Source: Salinisphaera japonica YTM-1
GTDB taxonomy: Bacteria; Pseudomonadota; Gammaproteobacteria; Nevskiales; Salinisphaeraceae
Assembly: GCF_003788585.1 (NCBI RefSeq)
Contig: NZ_AYKG01000045.1
Span: 62,001-126,000, forward strand
Length of the DNA stretch: 64,000 nucleotides
Reading direction: 5' to 3'
A program made the position numbers and the translations under genes. Position 1 is the first letter of the stretch. The number at the start of each line of letters is the position of its first letter. The notes below the pieces were generated by a model. The model searched no databases and was not told the origin of the DNA. It worked only from the letters and a program-made list of their open reading frames with translations. This document shows positions 1-8,930 of the stretch, in pieces.

Positions 1-813
1 CCCGCCGAGACGCTAGCCGACAGCACGACTGTGATGTTTGCTCTGGACGATTCGTTCCACTTCGGGGTGCTATCGAGTCGCTTCCACGTGCTTTGGGCCG
101 TGCGTTCAGGCAGTCGCATGGGTGTCGGCAACGATCCTCGGTATACGAAATCGAATTGCTTTGACAATTACCCTTTCCCTGACGCCCAGCTTGAACGAGC
201 CGATGCAGTGAGGGCTGCAGTCGCACGCATGCAACAGCACCGCGAATCACGCCTCTCGCAGTATCCTAATCTGACGCTCACCGGCATCTACAACGTCATG
301 GAGAAACTGCGTGAGGGCAGTACGCTGACCACCACGGAGCGCACGATATACAGCCAGGGTGCGGTTCAAGTGTTGCTCGAATGTCACGACGAACTCGATG
401 CCGCTGTCGCATCGGCATACGGGTGGTCTGCTGATCTGAGCGATGATGACATTCTCGAGCGGCTTTTGACGCTGAATCTCGAGCGCGCTGCGGAGGAGCG
501 GAACGGCCACGTGCGCTGGCTGCGGCCGGGTTTTCAGAATCCGACTGGGAGCGATCAATCAACGCAGGCCGAGATCGCTGTCGCTGCGCAGCAAGACGCC
601 AAGCAGACGGGCCGGCCGAAATTGCCGGCGGATCTCCCGGAACGGTTTTCTGCTGTTCGCTCGGTGTTTTTCGACTTGCCCGAGGGCGCCGACACGGATG
701 GTGTGGCGAAACGTTTCAAGGGCGCAAAACGGAAAACTATCGACGAGATTCTCAAAACGCTCGTTGGCCTGGGTCAGCTCAGCCGCGATGAGGCCGGGGT
801 GTACCGCCGGTGA
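1..813 (+). CDS. Class I SAM-dependent DNA methyltransferase, C-terminal part (cut by window start)
   Basis: The frame is open from base 1, so the gene starts upstream and only about 270 C-terminal residues are visible. The piece FGVLSSRFHVLW followed by GVGNDPRYTKSNCFDNYPFP resembles the end of the target-recognition region of large single-chain DNA methyltransferases (MmeI-like type IIL/IIG enzymes and related defence methylases). So does the later block LNLERAAEERNGHVRWLRP. The last 60 residues look like a small winged-helix domain. The catalytic NPPY motif and any nuclease domain would be outside the window, so a lone methylase cannot be told from a full restriction or DISARM/BREX component. 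It lies inside the integrative element. Confidence 0.7.
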   Translation, partial: PAETLADSTTVMFALDDSFHFGVLSSRFHVLWAVRSGSRMGVGNDPRYTKSNCFDNYPFPDAQLERADAVRAAVARMQQHRESRLSQYPNLTLTGIYNVMEKLREGSTLTTTERTIYSQGAVQVLLECHDELDAAVASAYGWSADLSDDDILERLLTLNLERAAEERNGHVRWLRPGFQNPTGSDQSTQAEIAVAAQQDAKQTGRPKLPADLPERFSAVRSVFFDLPEGADTDGVAKRFKGAKRKTIDEILKTLVGLGQLSRDEAGVYRR

Positions 814-1200
814 TCAATTGGATACGCGCGGATTTCCCAAGGCCCGTTTTCTTGCGGGCATCAATCACGCTTAAGCAAAATATGACCAAAGTTGCCTAAC
901 CTCGATGCTTGTTTTGCAGCGCTGCGATGGAATGAGCGCGTTAGGCGGCCGAAGCCTGCCGTTTCGAAGGTCGAGCGACCGTCAGTAACAGATCGCACTC
1001 GTCGCTTATCGATCGCCGCCCGGCTTTGGCTCAAGATTGACGTGCTGTTCGATGGCCGGGTTGGTCAAAGCGAATGCGGATATCCGCGACCTTTCCCGAC
1101 TACCCTTCCGTCTCTACCTTAATGGGCATTCGGAAACCCTTGCGCCGAAACCGACAGGTGATCTGCGAAAATAAGGCTTCAAATGAATTCGGCAAGCTTA

Positions 1201-1220
1201 TGTCAAAACCGGTTGTGACA
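1201..1220. repeat. 20-bp palindromic site, copy 1
   Basis: TGTCAAAACCGGTTGTGACA is a palindrome with nine of ten pairs matched. It recurs at 1266-1285 with two differences and, more degenerate, at 1383-1402. It could be an operator for a dimeric repressor or a transposase-binding end repeat, since it begins with TGT. Confidence 0.65.
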
Positions 1221-1265
1221 TAGAAAGCGCTTTTATCGCCTCTCACGGCTTTAATAGTCGCCTAG

Positions 1266-1285
1266 TGTCTAAACCAGTTGTGACA
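1266..1285. repeat. 20-bp palindromic site, copy 2
   Basis: TGTCTAAACCAGTTGTGACA differs from the copy at 1201 at two positions and keeps the TGTC/TGACA arms. The centre-to-centre distance is 65 bp. Confidence 0.65.
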
Positions 1286-1382
1286 AATGACCGAAAAATT
1301 ATGCTACGTGAACCTGCGGTTTTTCAAAACTCAAACCGGGTCAACGCCGCCTTCGGCGAAGATTTTTTGGTATGAATGGATA

Positions 1383-1402
1383 AGTCTCAACTGGTTGCGA
1401 CG
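1383..1402. repeat. 20-bp palindromic site, degenerate copy 3
   Basis: AGTCTCAACTGGTTGCGACG keeps the layout of the two copies upstream (GTC, AAC, GGTTG and GAC blocks) with several changes. It could be chance resemblance. Confidence 0.4.
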
Positions 1403-1601
1403 GAAGGCTGTACGATCTTTGCTTAATGCAGAGTCGCGCCGGTTTCTTCAGTCAATAATAGTTCTCTCCTAAGAGTTTCGTTTAACAGATCGAAAATGGC
1501 ACGCGGTGGCGACTCCCTTTGCGTTACTAAGTCACATCGGCTCCATCACGAGTTCGTACGAACGGCAGCTTTCCATACGCTAGTCGAATAATCGCGCTTA
1601 A

Positions 1602-1763
1602 CCGGTCCATACAGGACATCAATTGGACCGGCATCAGATCCACTCTTTAAACCTGGTCCAAATTAGCCCAGCTTTGGACCGCAAAATTTTCACAATGGTT
1701 TTTCTGGTCTCCGGAAAGCCCACATCGGACCGGATAACACAGTTGGCGGATTGCGCCGGTCCG
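1602..1763. repeat. Cluster of six GGTCC-core sites forming three inverted pairs
   Basis: CCGGTCCA (1602-1609) pairs with TGGACCGG (1624-1631). GGTCCAAA (1655-1662) pairs with TTTGGACC (1673-1680). CGGACCGG (1726-1733) pairs with CCGGTCCG (1756-1763). The shared core is roughly CCGGTCCAA. Each pair could fold as a hairpin or be bound by a dimer. Six copies in about 160 bp is far above chance. The function is unknown. Confidence 0.65.
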
Positions 1764-2252
1764 TTTTGTACCTTCTTGAGACCATGAAAACAAACGATAG
1801 CTTTACCTGTAACGAAGAAGCGATTTGGCTGACAGTTATTAGTGAGTTCTCACTCGTTGATCTGGGCACCTCGAAGGAGGCACACCACAGAGACGGACAA
1901 GGGGTGTTTTGCCGCGATATGGCTAGTGCCCTGATTTCAAGGCTGAAGCCGTCGGTCTGGCGCGATGGTCATCCGGCAGCGCGCGCACGGTCGTCCGCGA
2001 TCTCTGGCTGAAATCGACGATGCGCAACCGTTAGTAAGTCAATGCCCAAAGTTGGTCGAAGCAAAGCGTTGAGGGCACCGACAGGCCGCTTGATCGGGAG
2101 CCGTCCAACTTTAGACGTGAGCAGGGACATGTCAGCCCGGACAGCTGGCGCGCCCTTCGCTAACAGGCTCGACAAGGGGATTTCATACTTGGACGAACCG
2201 ATTGTCCAGCGGCTAGGCGCGCATCAGCGCTTAATTGATCGAGAACATTTGC

Positions 2253-2990
2253 GTCTAACAGCGTGACAGCAACGACGTGTTCGATGTCCCGCGGCTCATC
2301 GAAGCGCTGCAGTTCGAAGGCGAGACCGTCAGCCGCTATCGGGTGGCTCGGCCAACGACCACCAGCGGCCTTCAAGGCATCCCGCAGCGTCGGCGCTGGC
2401 GAGCCAAGCCGTCTGGCGTTCGCGCGAGTCAACTCCGCAAATATTCAGAGCTCGGTTTCACGACACTTGAACCCAACACAAAATGGGGTATCGATATCGT
2501 CCGTGTACGAACCGCCGAAGCCTAGTAAAGCTTTTGTGTCGTCGTAGACCAGTGCAACACAGGCGTGGTGGGCTGATCGATAAGCGCGCACTTGACCCGT
2601 CGTGATCTCGTACTATAGGCCGAGCTGATGGCGCATTGACAACACCAAACGCACGACGAGCCGTGTGTGTTGCCCCCGGATCAAGGCGCGCAATTTACTA
2701 GCGACGACCATCAACGCTTCCTATGCGGTCATAACCTGAAGTGCAGCGTAGGTGTGATCGGCCGTTGCGGCGACTATGCCATGGCCGCAGCCTCCTTCGT
2801 TTTACTCGAGCGAGAGCGTGTAAATCGAAGCGGTTATCAGAGGCTAGCGAAGGTGCGTACCAATGTCTTCGATTACGTCAAACGCTTCTATAATCCGCGT
2901 ATCCGACACCGCATGCATGCCAAAAAATGCAATGCTCGCTTTTTGCCTTTTCTCAGCCGTCCGTGGAAGCGGTGTTGAATCCGATTTCCG
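2253..2990 (+). pseudogene. Decayed IS3-family transposase (OrfB)
   Basis: Reading one frame through stop codons gives a recognisable IS3-type OrfB. There is an HTH-like piece (VSRYRVARP, GLQGI, RRRWRAKPSG) near 2320-2420, then EPNTKWGIDIVRVRT with the first catalytic Asp, a stop at about 2523, and further in-frame stops around 2573-2636. Then come DQGAQFTSDDHQRF with the second Asp and VFDYVKRFYNPRIR near the end. The third catalytic residue is lost: the family has a Glu in the AESFF block, and here the block reads AAASF. The 5' part (OrfA) and terminal inverted repeats were not found. The copy cannot be active and is probably an old insertion within the island. Confidence 0.8.
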
Positions 2991-2998
2991 ACTGTCGC

Positions 2999-4117
2999 TT
3001 AAAGCCTCAACTTCGTCATCGCATCCATCGCATGCTGTTGCAAAAGATGGCCGTAGTGCTTCTCGATCATCGATAGACTCGTCCCGGCCATACGCGCCAC
3101 TGTCATCGTGTCAATGCCTCCTATAAGCATGTCGGTGATTACGCTATGACGGAAGGTATAAGCACAGGTCTCTCGTGGCAGGTCGGTTTCGACTACGGCC
3201 TTCTGAATCACGTCTCGCCAACGAAAGCGGGTCCAGGCCGATCCGTCGGTATATCCAACAAGCGGCTCATCGTTCGCTTTTTCTTTCGCTTGCTCGTCCA
3301 GAAGCCGTTTCGCATCCGTTGATAAGGCGATCGTGCGGCCGGAGGCCACCTTATCATGCTGTATGACGAGAGAACTGCCCTGCAAATCAGCTACTGTGCA
3401 TGCTGCCAGAGCGCCGGGGCGGAGCGGCAAGAGCGAAATACCTCTTACGAATGGTTGAGCGTGCGCGGCTAGGGCCTCTATCAACCTTCGACGTTGCCCT
3501 CGATCGAGGTACAAATCGCGGCGCGTGGTGACCGTAGCCGGCCTCACGGTTTTCCATTCAATCGCTTGCCCTCCATCGACGTATCGAGACGCAACTGCGT
3601 AATTGAGTGCGGCCTTCAGCGCAGAGAGGTAGCGATTAGCGCTTCCTGGTTGCATATTCAGCGCCGCCCGCCAGTTTTTAACGTGCGCTGTACGTAGTTT
3701 AGAGAGTTCGATTTCACCAATCGGATCGCCATAAACAGTTCGCCGAAATCGGCCGGCCGTGTCGGCCACGTTTGACTCGCCTTTTTCGCGGCGACGGTCC
3801 TTTACGTAATCTCGACATGCATCAGATACAGTCTTTATTCGCGTCGTATCGACGCCCGCTTCCAACGACCTCGCCCATGCCCGCGCAGCCTTAACCGCTT
3901 GGTCGTGAGTGATGGCATCTGAGTAGCCTAGAGATTTGTGTCTATGCTTTGCGCCTTCGCTGTGCAATCGCGCGATCCATGTGCCACCAGCAGCAAGCTT
4001 CCTGAATCCGAGATATAGACCTCGGTCGAGCGGTGCGCCCCAGTAGGGTTCTCTTCTTGGTGGCAATTTTTTACGCACACCTGCTTTGTCGATTTCGTAC
4101 CGAGCCACGATATCCAC
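2999..4117 (-). CDS. int: Tyrosine site-specific recombinase (phage/island integrase)
   Basis: The 372-aa protein has an N-terminal DNA-binding part, a SAM-like core-binding domain at about residues 95-185, and a catalytic domain from about 200. Visible catalytic residues are Arg233 in PLRPG, Lys256, Arg323 in YTFRHS and the nucleophile Tyr355 in KHYGHL. The usual His of HxxR is Tyr, and the usual LGH motif reads AGT, as in some island integrases. The gene starts with GTG. It faces away from the tRNA fragment 125 bp upstream, which it presumably recognises. A 12-bp perfect palindrome lies just before the start codon and could be its operator. Confidence 0.92.
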   Translation of the reverse strand: MDIVARYEIDKAGVRKKLPPRREPYWGAPLDRGLYLGFRKLAAGGTWIARLHSEGAKHRHKSLGYSDAITHDQAVKAARAWARSLEAGVDTTRIKTVSDACRDYVKDRRREKGESNVADTAGRFRRTVYGDPIGEIELSKLRTAHVKNWRAALNMQPGSANRYLSALKAALNYAVASRYVDGGQAIEWKTVRPATVTTRRDLYLDRGQRRRLIEALAAHAQPFVRGISLLPLRPGALAACTVADLQGSSLVIQHDKVASGRTIALSTDAKRLLDEQAKEKANDEPLVGYTDGSAWTRFRWRDVIQKAVVETDLPRETCAYTFRHSVITDMLIGGIDTMTVARMAGTSLSMIEKHYGHLLQQHAMDAMTKLRL

Positions 4118-4125
4118 TACTGACC

Positions 4126-4137
4126 GTCCGTACGGAC
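4126..4137. promoter_or_regulatory. 12-bp perfect palindrome in front of the integrase start
   Basis: GTCCGTACGGAC lies 9 bp upstream of the integrase GTG, where the ribosome binding site would be. A related half, GTACGGA, follows at about 4141. This is a candidate operator or recombinase/excisionase site. The role is inferred from position only. Confidence 0.4.
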
Positions 4138-4241
4138 ATGGTACGGATATATCGCTCAGAACGCACTCGGACTCTATCGGACTAAAATCATTTAATTCAG
4201 CCGCTTATCAATTCCGAGGCCGTCCGATGAAGTCCAGAATT

Positions 4242-4291
4242 CTGCCTTCACACGGCAGGGGTCACTAGTTCGAATCTAGTACCGCCCACCA
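4242..4291 (+). tRNA. Displaced 3' end of tRNA-Val(CAC): attachment-site remnant
   Basis: The segment folds as an anticodon arm (CTGCC/GGCAG around loop TTCACAC, anticodon CAC), a five-base variable region, a T-arm (ACTAG TTCGAAT CTAGT) and the 3' acceptor strand ACCGCCC with A and CCA. No D-arm or 5' acceptor strand (expected GGGCGGT) precedes it, so this is not a functional gene. It is the copy of the tRNA 3' end left at the far boundary when an element integrates in a tRNA, i.e. an att site. The intact tRNA should be at the left end of the element. Confidence 0.8.
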
Positions 4292-4389
4292 TTCTCAGGC
4301 ATCGACGACGCGATCTGTCTGCCTGGAGTTTCGGCGCAGCGTTTACCGAGCACGCGCGCTAATGCTTGACTTTCCCGTCTTTCGTTCCG

Positions 4390-5352
4390 CTATGTGAGTC
4401 GGGCGCGAAAGTCCTCGATCGTTAAGCGTAGTCCTTCATCCAGACCAATCGTCGGCGACCAGCCCAGCGCGTCCCGCGCACGTTCTATAACCGGGCATCG
4501 CCTGGCCGGGTCCCGATCTGGTAGTGGCTCGTGCACGAGCGCGGATCTGGATCCGGTCAGCGCGATAACGCGCTCGGCCAGTTCACGAATCGTGATTTCG
4601 TATGGATTACCGAGATTGATCGGCCCGGTAACCAAGGCGGGCGCATCCATCAGCGCGAGCAGCCCATCGATCATGTCGCTGACGTAACAAAAAGAGCGTG
4701 TCTGGTTGCCCTGGCCATAGAGCGTAATCGGCTCATCGGCCAATGCCTGGCGAATGAAGTTAGACACCACGCGCCCATCACCCGGATGCATGCGCGGGCC
4801 GTAGGTATTGAAGATCCGCGCAACCTTGATCTCGGTCGCGTGCTGGCGGTGATAGTCGAAGAACAGCGTCTCGGCGCACCGCTTGCCCTCGTCATAGCAG
4901 GCTCGGGCGCCTGTCACATCGACGTTCCCGCCGTAGGTTTCGGATTGCGGATGAACGCCCGGGTCGCCGTAGACCTCGCTGGTTGAGGCCTGAAGGATCC
5001 GCGCCCCGGTGCGCTTGGCCAGCCCCAACATGTTGATAGCCCCCTGCACGTTGGTCTTGGTTGTCTGGACCGGATCGCGCTGGTAGTGGATCGGCGAGGC
5101 CGGGCAGGCAAGATTGAAGATGGCATCGACTTCGACATAGAGCGGAAAATTGATGTCGTGCCGAATGACCTCGAAGCGCGGTTCGCGTCTGAGGTGTGCG
5201 ACGTTATCGGCATTGCCGGTATAAAAATTGTCGACGCAAATCACATCACAATGGGCCGCCAGCAGGCGCTCGCAAAGATACGACCCCAAAAACCCTGCCC
5301 CGCCGGTGACAAGTACGACGGGACGCGAACGCGTCGACGATCTTATTTGCAT
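4390..5352 (-). CDS. UDP-glucuronate decarboxylase (UDP-xylose synthase)
   Basis: Short-chain dehydrogenase fold of 320 aa: the NAD-binding motif [11 protein letters not shown] is near the N-terminus, STSEVYGDP gives the catalytic Ser region, and YDEGK gives the Tyr-Lys pair. [19 protein letters not shown] and [19 protein letters not shown] are characteristic of UDP-xylose synthases. These convert UDP-glucuronate to UDP-xylose in the cytoplasm. I chose the ATG at 5352, because an upstream in-frame start at 5445 would run into the divergent gene and add 31 unlike residues. It probably supplies a pentose donor for the neighbouring glycosyltransferases. UDP-glucose dehydrogenase is not in the window. 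Confidence 0.88.
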   Translation of the reverse strand: MQIRSSTRSRPVVLVTGGAGFLGSYLCERLLAAHCDVICVDNFYTGNADNVAHLRREPRFEVIRHDINFPLYVEVDAIFNLACPASPIHYQRDPVQTTKTNVQGAINMLGLAKRTGARILQASTSEVYGDPGVHPQSETYGGNVDVTGARACYDEGKRCAETLFFDYHRQHATEIKVARIFNTYGPRMHPGDGRVVSNFIRQALADEPITLYGQGNQTRSFCYVSDMIDGLLALMDAPALVTGPINLGNPYEITIRELAERVIALTGSRSALVHEPLPDRDPARRCPVIERARDALGWSPTIGLDEGLRLTIEDFRARLT

Positions 5353-5381
5353 GTCGGCATGATACGTGATGACGCTCGCGC

Positions 5382-7022
5382 GTGGTTGTCTCGTATGCAA
5401 GGCTATGCGCCGTCTTGCCCCATCCGGCCGCCAATTTGTCGTCACGTATCACCGGCTTCCAGCTGATTAGCCCGTTGCTGCTCTTTGGCTCACTTGTCTT
5501 TTTTGTCGTCTGGTCCTGCGACGGCGTTATGAGTTGGGGCGGCGACAATGCGCTGTACCTGATGCACGCATCCAACCTGTTGACGAATCATGCGTACGCC
5601 GCAACCGGCTACGTGCAAAACCCGTGGGCGTATCTGTCGCCGCAGAGCTACCCGCCGGGACTGCCTTTGTTGATCGCCTGGGTCTGGTCGTGGACCGGGT
5701 TTGATGTATTGGCCTTCCAGTACGCCCTGAGTACGGTCTTTTGTCTGGCAATCGGTGCGTTTGCGGGCTTGATACATCGTGATCTGGTTACGGCCCGCGG
5801 TGGCGCGACTATTTGGAGCGCTCTCATCGCATGCGTCGGGTTCAATCCGGTCCTTGTCTCGATTGGCACCGACATACTCTCTGACGGGTTGTTTCTCGCC
5901 TGTGTATGCTGTGGCCTGTGGGCGCTAGAAAGTGCTTATCGCCGGCAAGATGCTCGCCATACACGGCTGTTGCTGGCAGCACTGGGCGGCATCGCAATCG
6001 GCTACGGCGTCAGCACCCGAGTATTCGGGTGGATGCTCTTGGTGGCCATCCCGGCCTTCGAAATGTTGCGTTTTCGACGGGCCACCAACACGGGGGCTAC
6101 GGCTGTTATGACGGCCCTTGTGGTCTATGCGGCGATGGAGGCTGTGACGATGCTGTCTGTCGTCGACGCGCCAACCGGCATGAGTGCGGCACCGGGTGAA
6201 GGTTACGGCGCGCTGTTTATTGCTGGCCTTTGGGAGCATCTAGGCGCCCTGCCTGGTCGGGTCCTGGGCGCGATCATGGCCTACGCCTCGGGCGCCGGGT
6301 CTTATCTTGTACTGGATTGGCCGGTGGGTCCCGGCTCACAAGAGCCCGGGATGTGGCGTTACGGGCTGACAGCGATCGCACTGATGGCGGGCCTGCACGG
6401 ATTCGTTCATAACGTACGCCGGCAACTACAGCTACGCGACGTATTCTGTGTTCTCTATCTTCTAGCACTGCTGCCGTGGGGCGCGCACACAGCGCGATAC
6501 CTCTTGCCAGTCATACCTTTCTTCTTTTTCTACATGTGTATCTCGCTACACGCGTTGGCCCGATATCTACCGTCTCGCATTGCAACGTGTGCTTCGCTCG
6601 TCATCGTGCTCGTCGTAGGCAGCGTGTATGCCGGGCAATATCACCGGCAATTCGAACACGAGGCTAGCCTGCGTTCTTTCGCGCCCAACTCGCCGGTCGC
6701 CCGCTCTCTGTTCACTTATATTCGTCGCCAGACGCCCGCCGATGCACTCATCGTGTTTCGAAAACCTCGGGTTGTGTCGCTATTTACCGATCGATATGCG
6801 GTTACGCTGACCGACACCGCCAATCCCGTGCCGAATGACACACGGGTCCTTGATTACATGAATCGGATTGACGCCGATTATCTACTCGAAAGCAGGCGCC
6901 TGGACGGCGACACGCTCTCTGGCCTGCTTGCACGACATGCACCGCGCTTTCGACCGGTCTATCGCAACCCACAGTTCATCTTGTATCAATACCGCGCCAA
7001 ACCGACATCCGCTAACCCATGA
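5382..7022 (+). CDS. GT-C membrane glycosyltransferase (GT39/ArnT-like)
   Basis: The 546-aa protein has about ten hydrophobic segments starting at residue 25. The first periplasmic loop has an acidic motif ([13 protein letters not shown]), followed by [15 protein letters not shown], the layout of polyprenyl-phosphate-sugar-dependent transferases. Such enzymes add sugars on the periplasmic side of the inner membrane. The GTG at 5382 is the only good start before the first membrane segment. The stop overlaps the next gene by 4 bp (ATGA), so the two are probably co-translated. The substrate is unknown. Confidence 0.7.
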   Translation: MVVSYARLCAVLPHPAANLSSRITGFQLISPLLLFGSLVFFVVWSCDGVMSWGGDNALYLMHASNLLTNHAYAATGYVQNPWAYLSPQSYPPGLPLLIAWVWSWTGFDVLAFQYALSTVFCLAIGAFAGLIHRDLVTARGGATIWSALIACVGFNPVLVSIGTDILSDGLFLACVCCGLWALESAYRRQDARHTRLLLAALGGIAIGYGVSTRVFGWMLLVAIPAFEMLRFRRATNTGATAVMTALVVYAAMEAVTMLSVVDAPTGMSAAPGEGYGALFIAGLWEHLGALPGRVLGAIMAYASGAGSYLVLDWPVGPGSQEPGMWRYGLTAIALMAGLHGFVHNVRRQLQLRDVFCVLYLLALLPWGAHTARYLLPVIPFFFFYMCISLHALARYLPSRIATCASLVIVLVVGSVYAGQYHRQFEHEASLRSFAPNSPVARSLFTYIRRQTPADALIVFRKPRVVSLFTDRYAVTLTDTANPVPNDTRVLDYMNRIDADYLLESRRLDGDTLSGLLARHAPRFRPVYRNPQFILYQYRAKPTSANP

Positions 7023-8050
7023 CACATAGCGAACTCACAATCGATGTCGTCATCCCGGCGCATAACGCCCAGCGAGACATTGTTGCCTGTCTCGCCCCGC
7101 TGCTCGGCATGCGGCACCGAGGGGAAATCGCCCGGATCATTGTCGTGGACGATGCCTCTACCGATGCCACCGGGGGAGTCGCCACGTCGGCCGGTGCCGA
7201 TCGTGTGGTGGAGCATGCCATGTGCCAGGGCGCAGGCGGCGCCCGCAATTCCGGGGTCGCCGTTTCGAACGCCGCAATCATCTGGTTTGTGGATGCCGAT
7301 GTCGTCGTGCACGACAACGGGGCGCGTGTTCTCGCCCGGCGTCTATCAGACAACAAAAAAGTCGATGCGCTCTTCGGCTCTTACGGCCTAGAGCCGATTG
7401 CCGATAATTTTTTGTCGCAGTACAAAAACCTCATTCATCATCGCACCCATCAACGACACGCCGGCCCGGCACAGACATTCTGGACAGGGTGCGGCGCCGT
7501 CACGCGCGCGGCATTCGATGCAATCGACGGTTTCGATGCCGTTGGCTATCGCGATATCGGTATGGAAGATGTCGACTTCGGGTATCGCCTGCGTGCCGCC
7601 GGCTATGTCATCGAGCTTATCAGCGACTGGCAGTGCGAGCACCGCAAACGCTGGACGTTGTTCAACTTGCTGCGGGTAGAAGTCTTTCATCGCGCTCTAC
7701 CCTGGTCGCGCCTAATCCTCACGCATCCCAAGGCCCCGGCCGGGCTGAACGTTGACGCCGCCGAACGCGTGCGTGCGAGCATCGCAGGCTTGTTCGTGCT
7801 TTGCGTCCTACTTGTTCTAATCGGACTGATCAGCGCTGGCTGGCTTGCAGCGCCAAGCATTGCACTGGCGTATATCAACCGCGGCCTGTTTCGATTCTTC
7901 AATCGTCATCGCGGGCTTTGGTTCGCATTTCGGGCTGTGTTGTTCCATCAGGTCTATTACCTGTACAGCGCGGCGACGTTCGTCTATGTCTGGGCCGAGC
8001 ACCACGGCTACGGACTGGCTCGTCGTTTCAAACGCGATCGCTATGCGTGA
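7019..8050 (+). CDS. Family 2 glycosyltransferase with C-terminal membrane segments
   Basis: The N-terminal GT-A domain begins IDVVIPAHNAQRDI, followed by IIVVDDASTDAT, GAGGARNSGV and WFVDADVV (the DXD-type metal site). GMEDVDFGYRLRAAG is the usual ED acceptor-site motif. After residue 250 come hydrophobic stretches that would anchor it in the inner membrane. It overlaps the GT-C gene by 4 bp. The donor and acceptor cannot be read from sequence. Its 3' end overlaps the convergent gene that follows by 23 bp. Confidence 0.85.
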   Translation: MTHSELTIDVVIPAHNAQRDIVACLAPLLGMRHRGEIARIIVVDDASTDATGGVATSAGADRVVEHAMCQGAGGARNSGVAVSNAAIIWFVDADVVVHDNGARVLARRLSDNKKVDALFGSYGLEPIADNFLSQYKNLIHHRTHQRHAGPAQTFWTGCGAVTRAAFDAIDGFDAVGYRDIGMEDVDFGYRLRAAGYVIELISDWQCEHRKRWTLFNLLRVEVFHRALPWSRLILTHPKAPAGLNVDAAERVRASIAGLFVLCVLLVLIGLISAGWLAAPSIALAYINRGLFRFFNRHRGLWFAFRAVLFHQVYYLYSAATFVYVWAEHHGYGLARRFKRDRYA

Positions 8051-8930
8051 AGCGCTCGGCCAGGTAGCCGGCCGTGGTCGCGAGCTGCGACAACGTTAGC
8101 ATGACGGTCTGGCGCAAGGCCTGTGGCCGGCGCTCTCGCATCGGATAGATGATCAGATCGCCGTAAAACGACAGCCGCTCAAACGTTCGCCGGCCCCCCG
8201 AAGCGCTTCGAGCCTGACGCAGCGCGTGCACGCGGCGGGCCCCGCGCCCGTAATTGAAATGCTGGCGCCAGAACGCACGCGGCGTGAGTGCATGGAAATG
8301 CTCGATACGGGCTGCGGGCGCTTGCTCGATGATGCCGCCGCGCGCAATCCAGCGGTCACAGAAGTCTCGATCCTCGCCCGCGGCCAGCGGGAAATCGGTA
8401 TCGAAACCGCCTAGCGTTTCAAAAGCATTTCTTGAAAGCGCCATATTGTTGCTCGTGACGAAATCGAGCGCCCCGGCGCCGGCTTTCTGGGCGCTGGCAT
8501 AAAGATAATCGACAAGGGTCTGACTCGCGGCTGCACCGGCCATATCGGGGAAGCCATTGATCGTCATGCCGCCGATGAGCACGTCGTTGCGCGCATCCAG
8601 GCCGCGCGCGAGTTCGACCAGCCAGCGCGCGCTCGGCCGGCAGTCGTCATCGGTCAGCGCGATCCATCGACCACGGGCTAAAGCGACACCGGCGTTACGC
8701 GCACTTGCCGGACCGGCGTTTGCCTGTCGGTGCAGGATGAGCACCAGTCGTTCCCGAAACGGCTCGACGATAGCGTCGAGTGGCTGCGGGCTGCCGTCAT
8801 CGACGATGATCACTTCAAAGCCGCCGGCCGGCGGCACTTGTCGAGACAACGCCTCGAGCAGGCCCGGCAGCTGTGCCCCGCGGCCAAACGTTGGAATAAC
8901 GATGGACCAGACGGGCTCGGATTGGGCCAT
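8028..8930 (-). CDS. Family 2 glycosyltransferase
   Basis: A 300-aa GT-A enzyme: WSIVIPTFGRGAQLPGLL, VIIVDDGSPQP, GPASARNAGVALARG, ALTDDDCRP (metal-binding acidic cluster) and AAGEDRDFCDRWIARGG (acceptor-site ED). I chose the ATG at 8930, which shares one base with the stop of the upstream glycosyltransferase and has GGAGG just before it. The TTG at 8933 is less likely. It forms a two-gene unit with that GT4 gene. Confidence 0.85.
   Translation of the reverse strand: MAQSEPVWSIVIPTFGRGAQLPGLLEALSRQVPPAGGFEVIIVDDGSPQPLDAIVEPFRERLVLILHRQANAGPASARNAGVALARGRWIALTDDDCRPSARWLVELARGLDARNDVLIGGMTINGFPDMAGAAASQTLVDYLYASAQKAGAGALDFVTSNNMALSRNAFETLGGFDTDFPLAAGEDRDFCDRWIARGGIIEQAPAARIEHFHALTPRAFWRQHFNYGRGARRVHALRQARSASGGRRTFERLSFYGDLIIYPMRERRPQALRQTVMLTLSQLATTAGYLAERFTHSDRV

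Larger units (their letters stand above)
814..2252. other. Gene-free stretch with short palindromic repeats
   Basis: I see no credible protein in these 1.4 kb on either strand. The short open frames (for example 892-1122 and 1751-2011) match nothing I recognise and have no convincing ribosome binding site. The stretch does hold two sets of repeats, listed separately: 20-bp palindromic sites at 1201, 1266 and 1383, and six GGTCC-core sites between 1602 and 1763. It may be the remains of another mobile element or a regulatory/replication region of the island. Confidence 0.5.
1..4291. mobile_element. Right-hand end of an integrative element/genomic island
   Basis: Three things support this call: a tyrosine recombinase (2999-4117), a displaced tRNA 3' end at 4242-4291, and cargo made of a DNA methyltransferase and a decayed transposase. 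The tRNA fragment reads on the plus strand and lacks its 5' half. In the usual scheme the intact tRNA and the other boundary therefore lie to the left, outside the window. The DNA from about 1140 to 1800 looks visibly richer in A/T than the polysaccharide genes that follow. Where the element begins is inferred, not seen. Confidence 0.7.

Noticed and set aside
892-1122. Short open frame in the island
   Set aside because: No homologous motif, no ribosome binding site, and the DNA around it is decayed.
4242-4291. Possible complete tRNA gene
   Set aside because: The D-arm and 5' acceptor strand are missing upstream, so it is only a 3' fragment.
4364-4393. TTGACT-N17-GCTATG promoter-like sequence on the plus strand
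   Set aside because: It faces into the end of an oppositely oriented gene and no plus-strand gene follows for 1 kb. Probably chance.
5353-5445. Longer N-terminus of the UDP-xylose synthase frame
   Set aside because: It overlaps the divergent gene and does not match the family start.
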